Part shown: positions 1-7,975 of the stretch, one piece after another
Layout: each line of letters opens with the position of its first letter
Position numbering within the stretch: position 1 is the stretch's first letter
Source: CAZUAQ01 sp964618455
GTDB taxonomy: Bacteria; Planctomycetota; Phycisphaerae; UBA1845; PWPN01
Direction of reading: 5' to 3'
DNA length: 31,643 nt
NCBI GenBank assembly: GCA_964618455.1
Contig: CAZUAQ010000055.1
Coordinates: 1-31,643 of the forward strand
Program-made: the position numbers and the translations under genes
The notes under the pieces: generated by a model
What the model saw: the letters and a program-made list of their open reading frames with translations, nothing else
What the model was told of the DNA's origin: nothing
Databases searched by the model: none

Positions 1-1
1 T

Positions 2-217
2 AAATGCTTGTATCATAGGGCTTTACAAGGGCGCGCTTTGCGAGTTACGCCCAATAGGATTGACGCGCTTGGAATGATCTCATGCGATCTATGCTGTTGT
101 GACCCCTGCTTGTTAGAACCGTGGACAGACTGCGAGTGTTGTCTCTGTTTGGTTTGTGATGGGATTCCAGGGATCTGGTTTGTGTTTCGTGCCCGTGAAC
201 TTCTGAACCGTCCATGA
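2..217 (+). CDS. C-terminal end of a Cys-rich protein, possibly a second RHS protein tail (partial)
   Basis: The frame is open from the left edge to a TGA at 215-217, so the start lies outside the window or the gene is a remnant. Around residues 14-21 after the first Leu it reads VTPNRIDALGM, which resembles the motif that closes many RHS cores (N-P-x-N-x-x-D-P-x-G-L). Ten cysteines follow within about 27 residues, including runs of CCC and CC. The large RHS gene at 2414-7894 ends the same way, with an IDILGL motif followed by a Cys-rich tail. A small lipoprotein gene follows in both cases. Composition here is visibly lower in GC than the phage region. The function of the tail is unknown. It could also be a chance Cys-rich frame, so confidence is modest. 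Confidence 0.4.
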   Translation, partial: KCLYHRALQGRALRVTPNRIDALGMISCDLCCCDPCLLEPWTDCECCLCLVCDGIPGIWFVFRARELLNRP

Positions 218-302
218 GGCTGGACCAGAAAGGACGTGAGTTCTCTTGGTGTAGCTGCGTCAAGGGTGCTGGGAGACTCAATAAGGTTGGAGGCCCGCTG
301 TA

Positions 303-701
303 ATGTTAATATCAAGGTGTACTGTCTTGGCTGCTCTGTGCTCAATCATCATCAGTGGTTGTGCGCTCAGGGAGTTACCGCGCATCAGTGATGAGGTTAA
401 GCAGGGCAGGATTCCAGAGATTGCCTCGGATTCTTCGCTCGAGTACGTGGCTCCCGAAATGTCTCAGTTCAAGAGATTCTCGGCGGTACAGCTTCTGCAG
501 AATGTTAGATGCCGGTTTACCGACGGCGAATCGGGGGTAGTGTCCTTTGTTCTGGGAAAGCCTGTAAAGAGTACAGGATGGCAAATCATCAGCGCGGCTC
601 GACGTATGCCCGATGGGAGTTGGCGAGAATTGGATGTTTCCTCCGTACAGGATGGCACAATCCATGACAACGCCACAGTTTCCCGTGGCCAGTCACCATG
701 A
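303..701 (+). CDS. Small predicted lipoprotein of unknown function
   Basis: The 132-residue protein begins with a short charged n-region, a hydrophobic stretch and a lipobox, ISGC, with the lipidated cysteine at residue 20. It is therefore probably exported and anchored in a membrane. A GGAGG sequence lies about 9 bases before the ATG, which supports this start. The mature part (DGESGVVSFVLGKPV and the following WQIISAARRMPDGSW) looks like a small beta-rich domain, but I recognise no family. It follows the Cys-rich tail at 2-217 by 85 bases in the same direction and could be co-transcribed with it. The gene is AT-richer than the rest of the window. An immunity or partner role for the upstream protein is possible from position only. 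Confidence 0.6.
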   Translation: MLISRCTVLAALCSIIISGCALRELPRISDEVKQGRIPEIASDSSLEYVAPEMSQFKRFSAVQLLQNVRCRFTDGESGVVSFVLGKPVKSTGWQIISAARRMPDGSWRELDVSSVQDGTIHDNATVSRGQSP

Positions 702-849
702 AGAGCGCCCTTTCGTCAGCAGACAGTATCAACGCCGTTCCGAAGTAAGAACCGGTCTAACCGACGTGCCTTGGCGTTGTGCGGCGCCAGCGTTTTGCAG
801 TAGCGGCGCGAGACGATGTGCCTGTGGATGCCAATCCGGCCCATCTAAA

Positions 850-1157
850 GCCGGTTCTCGCCGTCCCAGGTGTACGCCCAAGCGCCATTGGCCGTGTTGC
901 AGTCGGAGGTCGGCCTACCGTCGGCGATGAGATTGCCGTCGGCGTCGTAACAGAAGTACTCCGTGGGATTGGCCGTCTGCGTGTATTGGTTGAGGTTGTT
1001 CGTGGTGTATGTGGTGGCCGTGCCGCCGTCGAGTTGGTAGCTCTCGCGGTTACCGATGGGGTCGTAAACGTAGTCGAATGCGCCGTCCGTGCCGGGCTGC
1101 CCGGGTCGGTACCCTGATGCCGATCGGTGTGATCAGTTCGCTGTGGGCGGGTGTGTA
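850..1157 (-). pseudogene. Degraded direct copy of part of the RHS core
   Basis: The stretch matches 3420-3735 of the main RHS gene at most positions and in the same orientation. The minus strand encodes recognisable YD-repeat text such as YDPIGNRESYQLDGG, YFCYDADGNLIADG and YTWDGENRL. A gap of about 13 bases near 1100 relative to the parent copy shifts the frame. On the other side a TAG stop immediately follows ENRL. No start or intact frame remains, so this is a non-functional fragment. It abuts the transposase remnant that starts at about 1155 on the other strand. It probably arose by duplication of the RHS gene followed by insertion or deletion. Confidence 0.85.
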
Positions 1158-1806
1158 CCATCGATCCCTTCGTGCGCACGCCGGAGGAGTGGTGGACGAG
1201 GTGTTGCGTGACGCTCGCAAGCCGGACCGACCCAAGCCCTGTCACAAGCAGTTGCGGGCTGAGTTGACCCGCGAGATCGAGGGCGTGGAGGTGAACGCCA
1301 AGGAGCGTATCTTCGGCTGGTTGGCCGAGCAGGTGAAAGCTCGCAACCCATGGGGGCATAAGCAGGTGGTCTGCGTGATGGACGGGGAGCGGGCGCTGTG
1401 GAAGCGGCTGCTGCGCGGTGAAGTGGGATACGTGATCGGAGGGCTGAAGCAGATGGCCAGGAAGCGATGCCTGGGCGGCTCCCGTGCGCGGCAACTGAAC
1501 GCGGTCATCGGCTACCTTTGGAGAACAACCGGCGGTTCATGCACTACGATGAATACCTGGCCGCCGGGCACCCTATCGGCAGCGGCGTTACCGAGGGTGC
1601 CTTCCGGCACTTGGTGAAGGACCGCATGGAGCGGACCGGCATGCGCTGGCGCGTCCCCGGAGCCCAGGCCATGCTGGACTTGCGGGCAGTGTATATCAAC
1701 GGCGACTGAGACGACTTCCAGGAACATCGAATCGAAAGAAGAAGAACGCCGTAATCTATATCCGTATCTGCCCCTGGTGCGCCAAAACCTCAGACGTGTT
1801 GCATAG
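1155..1806 (+). pseudogene. Broken ISKra4-family transposase remnant
   Basis: Translated pieces match the ISKra4-family transposase pattern: RPKPCHKQLRAELTREI, NAKERIFGWLAEQV, VCVMDGERALW, VIGGLKQMARKR, then AAGHPIGSGVTEGAFRHLVK and KDRMERTGMRW...GAQAMLDLRAVYING. It is not functional. The N-terminal part is missing before about 1155. Around 1405 roughly 50-60 residues expected between DGERALW and LLRGEVG are absent. A frameshift near 1515 separates IGYL from ENNRRFMHYDEYLAAG. A TGA at 1707-1709 stands where the family usually continues. A further shift near 1735 leads to the C-terminal NLYPYLPLVRQNL, ending at TAG 1804-1806. I see no terminal inverted repeats. The family assignment rests on remembered motifs. 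Confidence 0.85.
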
Positions 1807-1896
1807 CGGGAGGTGAGTTACATCCTATCGAATTCTACGACTGTAGGCTGCCGGTGACTCGGTCTGTCCTTTGCTTTCTCCCAGAATGGTGCACGT

Positions 1897-2397
1897 TTAT
1901 TCAGGGCGATCAATCTCCCACAATGCCTTGCCAGTCTCCTTCTCGATGACGAGCAGGCGGTTACAGTCGGAGGAAGATTGAAGCAGCGCACGGATAGGCT
2001 TGTCCATTGATGTCCGCCACAACAATCGATCGGTGGGCGACGTTTGTCTAACTTTTAGAGAATACTCCAGACGACCCGGCACAGAGCGCGATTCTTTTTC
2101 GAGGACGTATGTTCGGTTCCCATCGCACGTCACCTCATTCACTGGCGAGATGACGTGGCTCTCAAAGAGAGCGCAACCGCCCGCTCCGAACGAAAGGATA
2201 AGAGCCATCAAGAGCAACGTTGTGGGATGGTGCCTGGCTCCTGACGAGAGTGCTCGAAAGCCGGCATTAATCGTTCGGAAAGCGGGCCACAAGGTTTGCC
2301 ACTGGCCTTGCAATCGAGCGTTCCTCCGGTCTTTCACTGTATTTGGAAATGGTCTTGCAGATGTTATCTGCAGGCGCAGTACGACGTCTTCATTCAT
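1897..2397 (-). CDS. Small lipoprotein-like protein downstream of the RHS gene
   Basis: I place the start at the ATG ending at 2397 because AAGGGGA lies just upstream and the gene then begins 16 bases after the RHS stop. That gives 166 residues. A hydrophobic stretch (TLLLMALILSFGAGGC) at about residues 60-75 ends in a lipobox-like GAGGC. The roughly 58 residues before it are unusually long for a lipoprotein signal, so a membrane anchor or a different start is possible. The C-terminal half (RTYVLEKESR, LLVIEKETGKALWEID) has the alternating pattern of a short beta-propeller or PQQ-like repeat. The family is not recognised. Its position after a variable RHS tip is where immunity genes sit in polymorphic toxin loci, but I see no direct evidence for that role. 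Confidence 0.65.
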   Translation of the reverse strand: MNEDVVLRLQITSARPFPNTVKDRRNARLQGQWQTLWPAFRTINAGFRALSSGARHHPTTLLLMALILSFGAGGCALFESHVISPVNEVTCDGNRTYVLEKESRSVPGRLEYSLKVRQTSPTDRLLWRTSMDKPIRALLQSSSDCNRLLVIEKETGKALWEIDRPE

Positions 2398-2413
2398 TTC
2401 AGAATCCCCTTGT

Positions 2414-5400
2414 CTACAGACATTCGCCAAACAGGTTACAGCAAGTCGATTCTCCGTTCTTGACTCCGCAGAACGGGTAGTTCGATAGGTGACCACAGCA
2501 CGCCTGTCCTGTTCCTCCTGTACAGCATTTTTGGAAAATGCCGCACATACATTTCGCAGAGCCACAATCGCGGTAGGCGAAAGGGCAGCACAAACCAAGG
2601 ATGTCTATGGAATTGATGGGGGCATTCTTCACAAAAGCAAATGTATTGGGATCGAGGTCGGGCTGAACCGCTGGCACGCTATCCGTTCCGGACGAGGCCT
2701 CAGCCGGGAACACCAGTATCGCCTCTCCGGAATTCACAATACTTGTATATATCGGAGAACCAATATCATAAAGCGGACGAGTAGTCCACGTAATCACCGA
2801 TCCGTTATTCGCCGGGTTTTTCTCGTGTAACGGATCCCGACTCATCCACCGTCCCAGCCGGGGGCTGTACCATCGGTAGCCGTAGTAGATGAGCACGTTG
2901 CCGGGCAGTTCGCTGTCTGTCCACTTGGTCGAGAAGCGGAAGGGGTTGGCGGCGGCGTAGGAACCTGTGGCGGTGATGGTGTTGCCGTAGGGGTCGTACT
3001 CATAGTGGGCGGCCAAGGAGCGGTCGGACGCCTTGATCAACTGGCCGACGTTGCCATTCGCGTCGTAGAAGTACCAGTACGAGTTGGACGAGCCTCCACC
3101 GGCAGCCACGTCCTCGATGGCCAACAAGCCACCGATGCCGCCGGCGCTGTGGATGCCGTCGGTGCCGTCCTTCCCGCTCAGACCGGACAGGTCGAGGCCC
3201 CAGGTGGACTTGCGGTCCACCGCGTTGGAATCATTCGCATCCAGGACCAGCACGACGTTCCAGTCGTCGTAGACGAACAGCAGGTCGGCGTCTTCGATCC
3301 AGGCGCTGCCGTTGTGCGTGTAGGAAGTCTTGCGCACCCGCCGTGATCTGTAGTCGTATTGGAACTCGAGCTTCTTGTCGCCGCTGGCCGGTGTGGCCGC
3401 CGGCTCGACCCGGATCAGCCGGTTCTCACCGTCCCAGGTGTACTTCCACGCGCCGTTGGCCGTGTTGCAGTCGGAGGTCGGTTTGCCGTCGGCGATGAGA
3501 TTGCCGTCGGCATCGTAGCAGAAGTACTCTGTGGGATCGGCTGTGGCCGTGTATTGGTTGAGGTTGTTCGTGGTATACGTCGTTGCCGTGCCGCCGTCGA
3601 GCTGGTAGCTCTCGCGGTTGCCGATCGGGTCGTAGGCGTAGTCGAACGCGCCATCCGTGCCGTACTGCGTGCCGGGGCTGCCCGGATCGGTCCCCTGATG
3701 CCGATCGGCCGCGATCAACTCGTTGCGCGGGTTGTAGCCCCACAGGAACAGGTGGTTCTGGCTGAACGCTGAACCGGTGTACACCACGTTCACGCGCCGG
3801 CCGAGTGCGTCGTTCTCGTAATCGTACTTCGACACGGTGCCGCTCGTGTCGTTCTGGACGTAGTCGATCAGATCGCGGTCGGCTTCATACGCCCGCTGGA
3901 TCGTCGCCAGGGTCGTGCTCGCATCCGACTTGTAGCGCGCGTACTCGACAAGATCGCTATCGGTCAGCCGGCTGTACTCGACGCCGTAGGCCGGCAGCCC
4001 CGGCCCGGTGATCCGCGCGATCCGGCCGGCCGCATTGTAAGTGTACGTGACATCATAGTCCGCGTCGGGATCGCCGCTCGTGCCGACCTGGAAGCCGGCC
4101 GCCCGGCCCAGCAGCGTCCCGCCCGTGCCGTCCTGGTACTTGCGGGTGATGAGCTTGCTGTACAGCCCGCCCGAACTCCCGTCGATGTCCTCGGTATCGA
4201 GCGTCATGTCATCGTTGTAGACAAACGTCCGCGTGCCGACGACATCAGCGACGGTCTTCTTGCGGCCGAGGCGGTCGTAGGTGAAGGTTACGTCCGGCGT
4301 CGCGTCGGCATAATCGACCTCCGTCATGTCGCCGGTATCGGGGTCGTAGTCATAGGCTGTGACGTGGCTGCCGCCGCTGCTTCGCGCCCAGGTACGGCTG
4401 GCAAGCTTGCCCTCGGCGGTGTACGTATAGGCGATCTTGTTGCCGGTTGTGCCATAATCGGCGTAGCGCTTCTCGAGCAGCAGGCCGGTGGCATCCTCGT
4501 AGACCCACGTGGTCACATCCGCCGTGCCGGGGCTGGCCGGCCAGGTGGACTGATCCCATCCGCTGCCGCCGCGGAAGGTCTTCATCTGCGTCCGCCGGCC
4601 GAAGTCGTCGTAGACCTGCTCGACCGGGTAGGGGGTGTGGCCCCAGGTGCGGACCTCCTCGCCGCGGTCGTTGTAGCTGAAGTACTGTGTCTTGCTGTCC
4701 GCGTTGGTGATCGACGCCAGTCGGCCGGTACCCGCGTCATAGGCATAACTCGTTCGATTGTCGTCCGCGTCTTCAACCCAATCGACCTGGCCGAGGCTGT
4801 TGTAATGCGTCTCGCTGGTGCCCGTCCGCGGGTCAGTTACGCCGGTCTGCCGGCCGAGTTCATCGTAGGCATAGGTCGTTTCCAGCCCGGTCTTGCTCGT
4901 ATGCGACGTGAGCAGGCTGTTTACGATGACACGTACTTCGTCGGTGCTGGAATCAGGATGATCAACCGTTGTGGTGACTTCCCTTGCCGAACGGTCCACA
5001 ACCACGGTGGTGGTGGTCGTATTCCCGTTGACATCGAGCACAACCGTCTCGTTGGTCACACCGGTCCCGAAGCCGGTCAGGCGCTGCCGGGACGTTTGGT
5101 CCGTGGTGGCGGTGTCGTCGTTGTCCGTGGCATAGATTCGCCGCGCCGTCTGGCGCCACCAGGCGCTGCTGATCAGTTCGTAGGTCGTCTCGTTTTCGGT
5201 GATGCGATCGGTCCCGTCGAGATCGAGCGCGTCATTACCGTCCACGTCGAGGCCGAAGCGGATCATATTGCCCAGGCCGTCGTATTCATAGAGCGTCTCC
5301 GCCTGGCCGGTCATGCTCATGCTGATGAGTTGGCCAAGATCGTTGTATTCGTAGCTTGTCGTTACCGTGCTGCTGTTGTAGCCCGGCCGTTGCTCTTCGA

Positions 5401-7894
5401 TGGACTGCCCGAGCACGTTGACTGTCGTCTTGGTCCACTGAGGGGAGTTCTCGACGGTGTTGCCGGAGGTATGGCCGGTATACACTTTGCTCCAGCGCGT
5501 CCCGTCCTGATTGACACCATTGTCATGATAGCTGTGAACCTCGCCGGTGCCGGTGACCTTTTTCAAGGAGCCGTCGAGCCAGGACTCACGGATGGCGGTG
5601 ATCGTCGTGCCATCGATGGCGGTGGTCACCTTCTCCCCCCCGGCGCCTGTCTGGTCATAGGTATGCGTCGTCGTCACGCCGGCAGGATCGACCTCCTCGA
5701 CCAGACGCCCGGCATCGTCGTACTGCTTCGTTGAGGTCAGACTCAACGTTGAGCCACCATCTTCCGTCGTCTCCGTCACCAGTAACCCCGTGGCATTGCC
5801 GGCGCGCGCAATCTCCGTCACGACATCGTCGCTGCCGTTCTGGGCGAACCCCTTCTTGATCCGCTTTTCGAGGCGCCCCAGGGCGTCGTACTCGAACTCC
5901 GTTACGATGCCGAAAGCGTCGGTGATCGACGACGCCCGGCAGCAGTCATAATACGCCGTCTCGATGTGCGCGTTGTTGCTCCGCCCCTCGTCGGTTTTTC
6001 GACCGCGGGCGTCATAAGCATGGGCGACCCACTCCACCGGCGAGGCACTGTAGCCGGAATCGTAGGCGTAGGTTTCGCGGAGATAGGTTTGCCCCACTTC
6101 ATTCGTAATGATGATTTCCTTGGTGGACTTGCCGTCCACCAGGCCGCTGGGACCCTGGTGCTCGACGATCGAACGAATGTCCGTATCCGTCGCGCCCGTG
6201 CCGGGCGTGAACGTGCCCGGGCTGGGCGCGCCGTTCGTCGTGGCCGGCGTGTACGTGCCGGTACCCCACGTATACACGTCCACCGTACCGTCAGGTCGCG
6301 TCACGCTGGCCGGGTGCTTGCGGTCGATATTGTTCGCGCCTGGGAGATAGTATTTGTTCGTCGTTCGCAGATTCGCGGCGTTGCCATAGGAATAAGATAT
6401 GTCGGCTGCCCGCTCGGTGATTTCGACGATCCGCTGGTTGGTCGTGTCCTCGTAGTAGACGTAGAACGTCTTGGACACGACCGCGCCGTCGATCTTCTCG
6501 GTCACGGTGCGGGGCTTGTTCGGGAAGAGCGAGCCATCGTCATCGGTGCCCGAGATGGGCGTGTAATCGTTGAGGATCGCGTGGCCCGTGTCTGAATCGA
6601 CGGTACCGGGCATGGCGGTGTCCTTCCAGGAGCGTACTTCGACCGTCACGCGTCCCTGCGTATCATAATCGCGCATGGCCCAGGAGCCGTCGGGATTCGT
6701 CCAGCTCTTGCGCTTCTTGTACTTGCCCGTCTCCTGACTGTCCGTGTACCACGAGCGCGACACCTCGATCTTGTTCGCCCCCGTGCCCGTCTCCGAAGCG
6801 GTGAGCACGTGGCCCCAGCCGAGGTCCTGCCAAGTCTGGACGGACTGGCGGATCAGTTGGGCGCCTTCGTAGGTCTCGACCGTATCCGTGCGCGTGTTGC
6901 CGTTGAAAACGCTCGCCCGCTCGACTTTCTTCAGCACGGTGAAGGTGCCCGAACAGTCACCCGCTTCCATCGCCCACGTCTTCGTCCCCGCCGTGTACAC
7001 GAAGCGGTATTCCTTCGTGCAGTTCCCCTGGACGCTTTGGGAGATGTAGAGCTGGTTGAAAGCACTGGCGCCGTCCGGGTTCTCCACCGTCCACACCGCA
7101 AACGTCGTCTGGGATGATTGGTCATAAACCGTGCCGGTCCATGATCCGATGTTGTCGGGGTCGTAGAAGCGAATCTCGTACTTGTAGGCGGTGACCGTCA
7201 CGATGTCAGCCAGCAGCTGGGGCGTCTTCACCTGCCGCAGATCGTCGTTTCCGTCCTCGATCAGTTCCACGTCATCCGGAGCGTGGCTTCGGCCCTTGGA
7301 ATAGCGCAGCCCCGCGGGTGTAGCCATGTCGGTGTGGGGTTCTTTCGCGTGAATTTCCAGACGGCCGGCATCCTTGCCGAATCCCCGCTGGCCCAGGAAG
7401 AACTTGAACGACAGGCTTTCGGGGCAACCCTCGCCGTCACCACCGCCGTCAGATGATCCACCACCGTCGCAACCAGTTTCACAGCTATCCCCGCCGTCTC
7501 CGCAAGAATCGTCGGGAGGTTCCGGACAGACCGGGCAACTGTCCATGCTCGGACACGAGCCGTCCCAGCACTTGTCCACGCATTCCGTGACTTCCTCTCC
7601 ATCCTCGTCGATGTAAGTCACACAGCATTGATCGGGCTCACAACAATCACCGTCACATTCGGTTCCGCCCTCACATTCGCACTCGTCGTAGTCTGGGCAA
7701 CTCGGATTGCAGGTGGGATCGCCGCAGTTCTCCGAACACTCGCAGTCCGGCGACCCGCAGTTCGCCGTGCAATCAGCGCGAGCCTGCTGAACGGTGGCTG
7801 CCAACCCGATGCAAATCGCGACGATCGATGCGATGACCGCCCAACGCACCGGGCGCCTCGACCCCGCAAGCTCGATTGTCGTTCGCTCGTTCAT
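2414..7894 (-). CDS. Secreted RHS/YD-repeat protein with Cys-rich N- and C-terminal regions
   Basis: This 1826-residue protein starts at the ATG ending at 7894, preceded by GGAGAGGAA. A Sec signal peptide ends near ARA at residues 38-40. Residues 42 to about 152 are Cys/Asp/Gly-rich. The body is built of YD repeats (YDALGRLEKR, YDELGRQTGV, YDRLGRKKTV, YDPIGNRESY). The RHS core closes with YYGYRW, SPRLGRWMSRDPL at about 1671-1689. The 137-residue tip contains a second hallmark (FVKNAPINSIDILGL), then 58 residues with 13 cysteines in CC pairs. In known RHS proteins the repeats form a shell around a variable C-terminal effector. Here the tip resembles a disulfide-rich module rather than a recognised nuclease or deaminase. 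GC falls from the core to the tip. It sits 81 bases after a secreted TPR gene and is probably cell-surface or exported. Confidence 0.93.
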   Translation of the reverse strand: MNERTTIELAGSRRPVRWAVIASIVAICIGLAATVQQARADCTANCGSPDCECSENCGDPTCNPSCPDYDECECEGGTECDGDCCEPDQCCVTYIDEDGEEVTECVDKCWDGSCPSMDSCPVCPEPPDDSCGDGGDSCETGCDGGGSSDGGGDGEGCPESLSFKFFLGQRGFGKDAGRLEIHAKEPHTDMATPAGLRYSKGRSHAPDDVELIEDGNDDLRQVKTPQLLADIVTVTAYKYEIRFYDPDNIGSWTGTVYDQSSQTTFAVWTVENPDGASAFNQLYISQSVQGNCTKEYRFVYTAGTKTWAMEAGDCSGTFTVLKKVERASVFNGNTRTDTVETYEGAQLIRQSVQTWQDLGWGHVLTASETGTGANKIEVSRSWYTDSQETGKYKKRKSWTNPDGSWAMRDYDTQGRVTVEVRSWKDTAMPGTVDSDTGHAILNDYTPISGTDDDGSLFPNKPRTVTEKIDGAVVSKTFYVYYEDTTNQRIVEITERAADISYSYGNAANLRTTNKYYLPGANNIDRKHPASVTRPDGTVDVYTWGTGTYTPATTNGAPSPGTFTPGTGATDTDIRSIVEHQGPSGLVDGKSTKEIIITNEVGQTYLRETYAYDSGYSASPVEWVAHAYDARGRKTDEGRSNNAHIETAYYDCCRASSITDAFGIVTEFEYDALGRLEKRIKKGFAQNGSDDVVTEIARAGNATGLLVTETTEDGGSTLSLTSTKQYDDAGRLVEEVDPAGVTTTHTYDQTGAGGEKVTTAIDGTTITAIRESWLDGSLKKVTGTGEVHSYHDNGVNQDGTRWSKVYTGHTSGNTVENSPQWTKTTVNVLGQSIEEQRPGYNSSTVTTSYEYNDLGQLISMSMTGQAETLYEYDGLGNMIRFGLDVDGNDALDLDGTDRITENETTYELISSAWWRQTARRIYATDNDDTATTDQTSRQRLTGFGTGVTNETVVLDVNGNTTTTTVVVDRSAREVTTTVDHPDSSTDEVRVIVNSLLTSHTSKTGLETTYAYDELGRQTGVTDPRTGTSETHYNSLGQVDWVEDADDNRTSYAYDAGTGRLASITNADSKTQYFSYNDRGEEVRTWGHTPYPVEQVYDDFGRRTQMKTFRGGSGWDQSTWPASPGTADVTTWVYEDATGLLLEKRYADYGTTGNKIAYTYTAEGKLASRTWARSSGGSHVTAYDYDPDTGDMTEVDYADATPDVTFTYDRLGRKKTVADVVGTRTFVYNDDMTLDTEDIDGSSGGLYSKLITRKYQDGTGGTLLGRAAGFQVGTSGDPDADYDVTYTYNAAGRIARITGPGLPAYGVEYSRLTDSDLVEYARYKSDASTTLATIQRAYEADRDLIDYVQNDTSGTVSKYDYENDALGRRVNVVYTGSAFSQNHLFLWGYNPRNELIAADRHQGTDPGSPGTQYGTDGAFDYAYDPIGNRESYQLDGGTATTYTTNNLNQYTATADPTEYFCYDADGNLIADGKPTSDCNTANGAWKYTWDGENRLIRVEPAATPASGDKKLEFQYDYRSRRVRKTSYTHNGSAWIEDADLLFVYDDWNVVLVLDANDSNAVDRKSTWGLDLSGLSGKDGTDGIHSAGGIGGLLAIEDVAAGGGSSNSYWYFYDANGNVGQLIKASDRSLAAHYEYDPYGNTITATGSYAAANPFRFSTKWTDSELPGNVLIYYGYRWYSPRLGRWMSRDPLHEKNPANNGSVITWTTRPLYDIGSPIYTSIVNSGEAILVFPAEASSGTDSVPAVQPDLDPNTFAFVKNAPINSIDILGLCCPFAYRDCGSAKCMCGIFQKCCTGGTGQACCGHLSNYPFCGVKNGESTCCNLFGECL

Positions 7895-7975
7895 CGTTGA
7901 TTCCTCTCCACATCGGCCGATCATCGGCCGTCTGTCTGTAACCTGCTGTGCATACCCGACGCGCCGGACCATCGT

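Noticed and set aside
8..217. Treating the left-edge frame as a complete 69-aa gene starting at TTG
   Set aside because: The frame is open to the window edge and there is no ribosome site, so a partial C-terminal end is more likely.
757..1494. 245-aa minus-strand frame
   Set aside because: It runs out of frame through the RHS fragment and antisense through the transposase remnant, so it is not a gene.
4364..5734. 456-aa open frame on the plus strand
   Set aside because: It lies entirely antisense to the YD-repeat part of the RHS gene. Its text is Arg/Gly/Val-rich without domains, as expected from the GC-rich codon pattern of the real gene.
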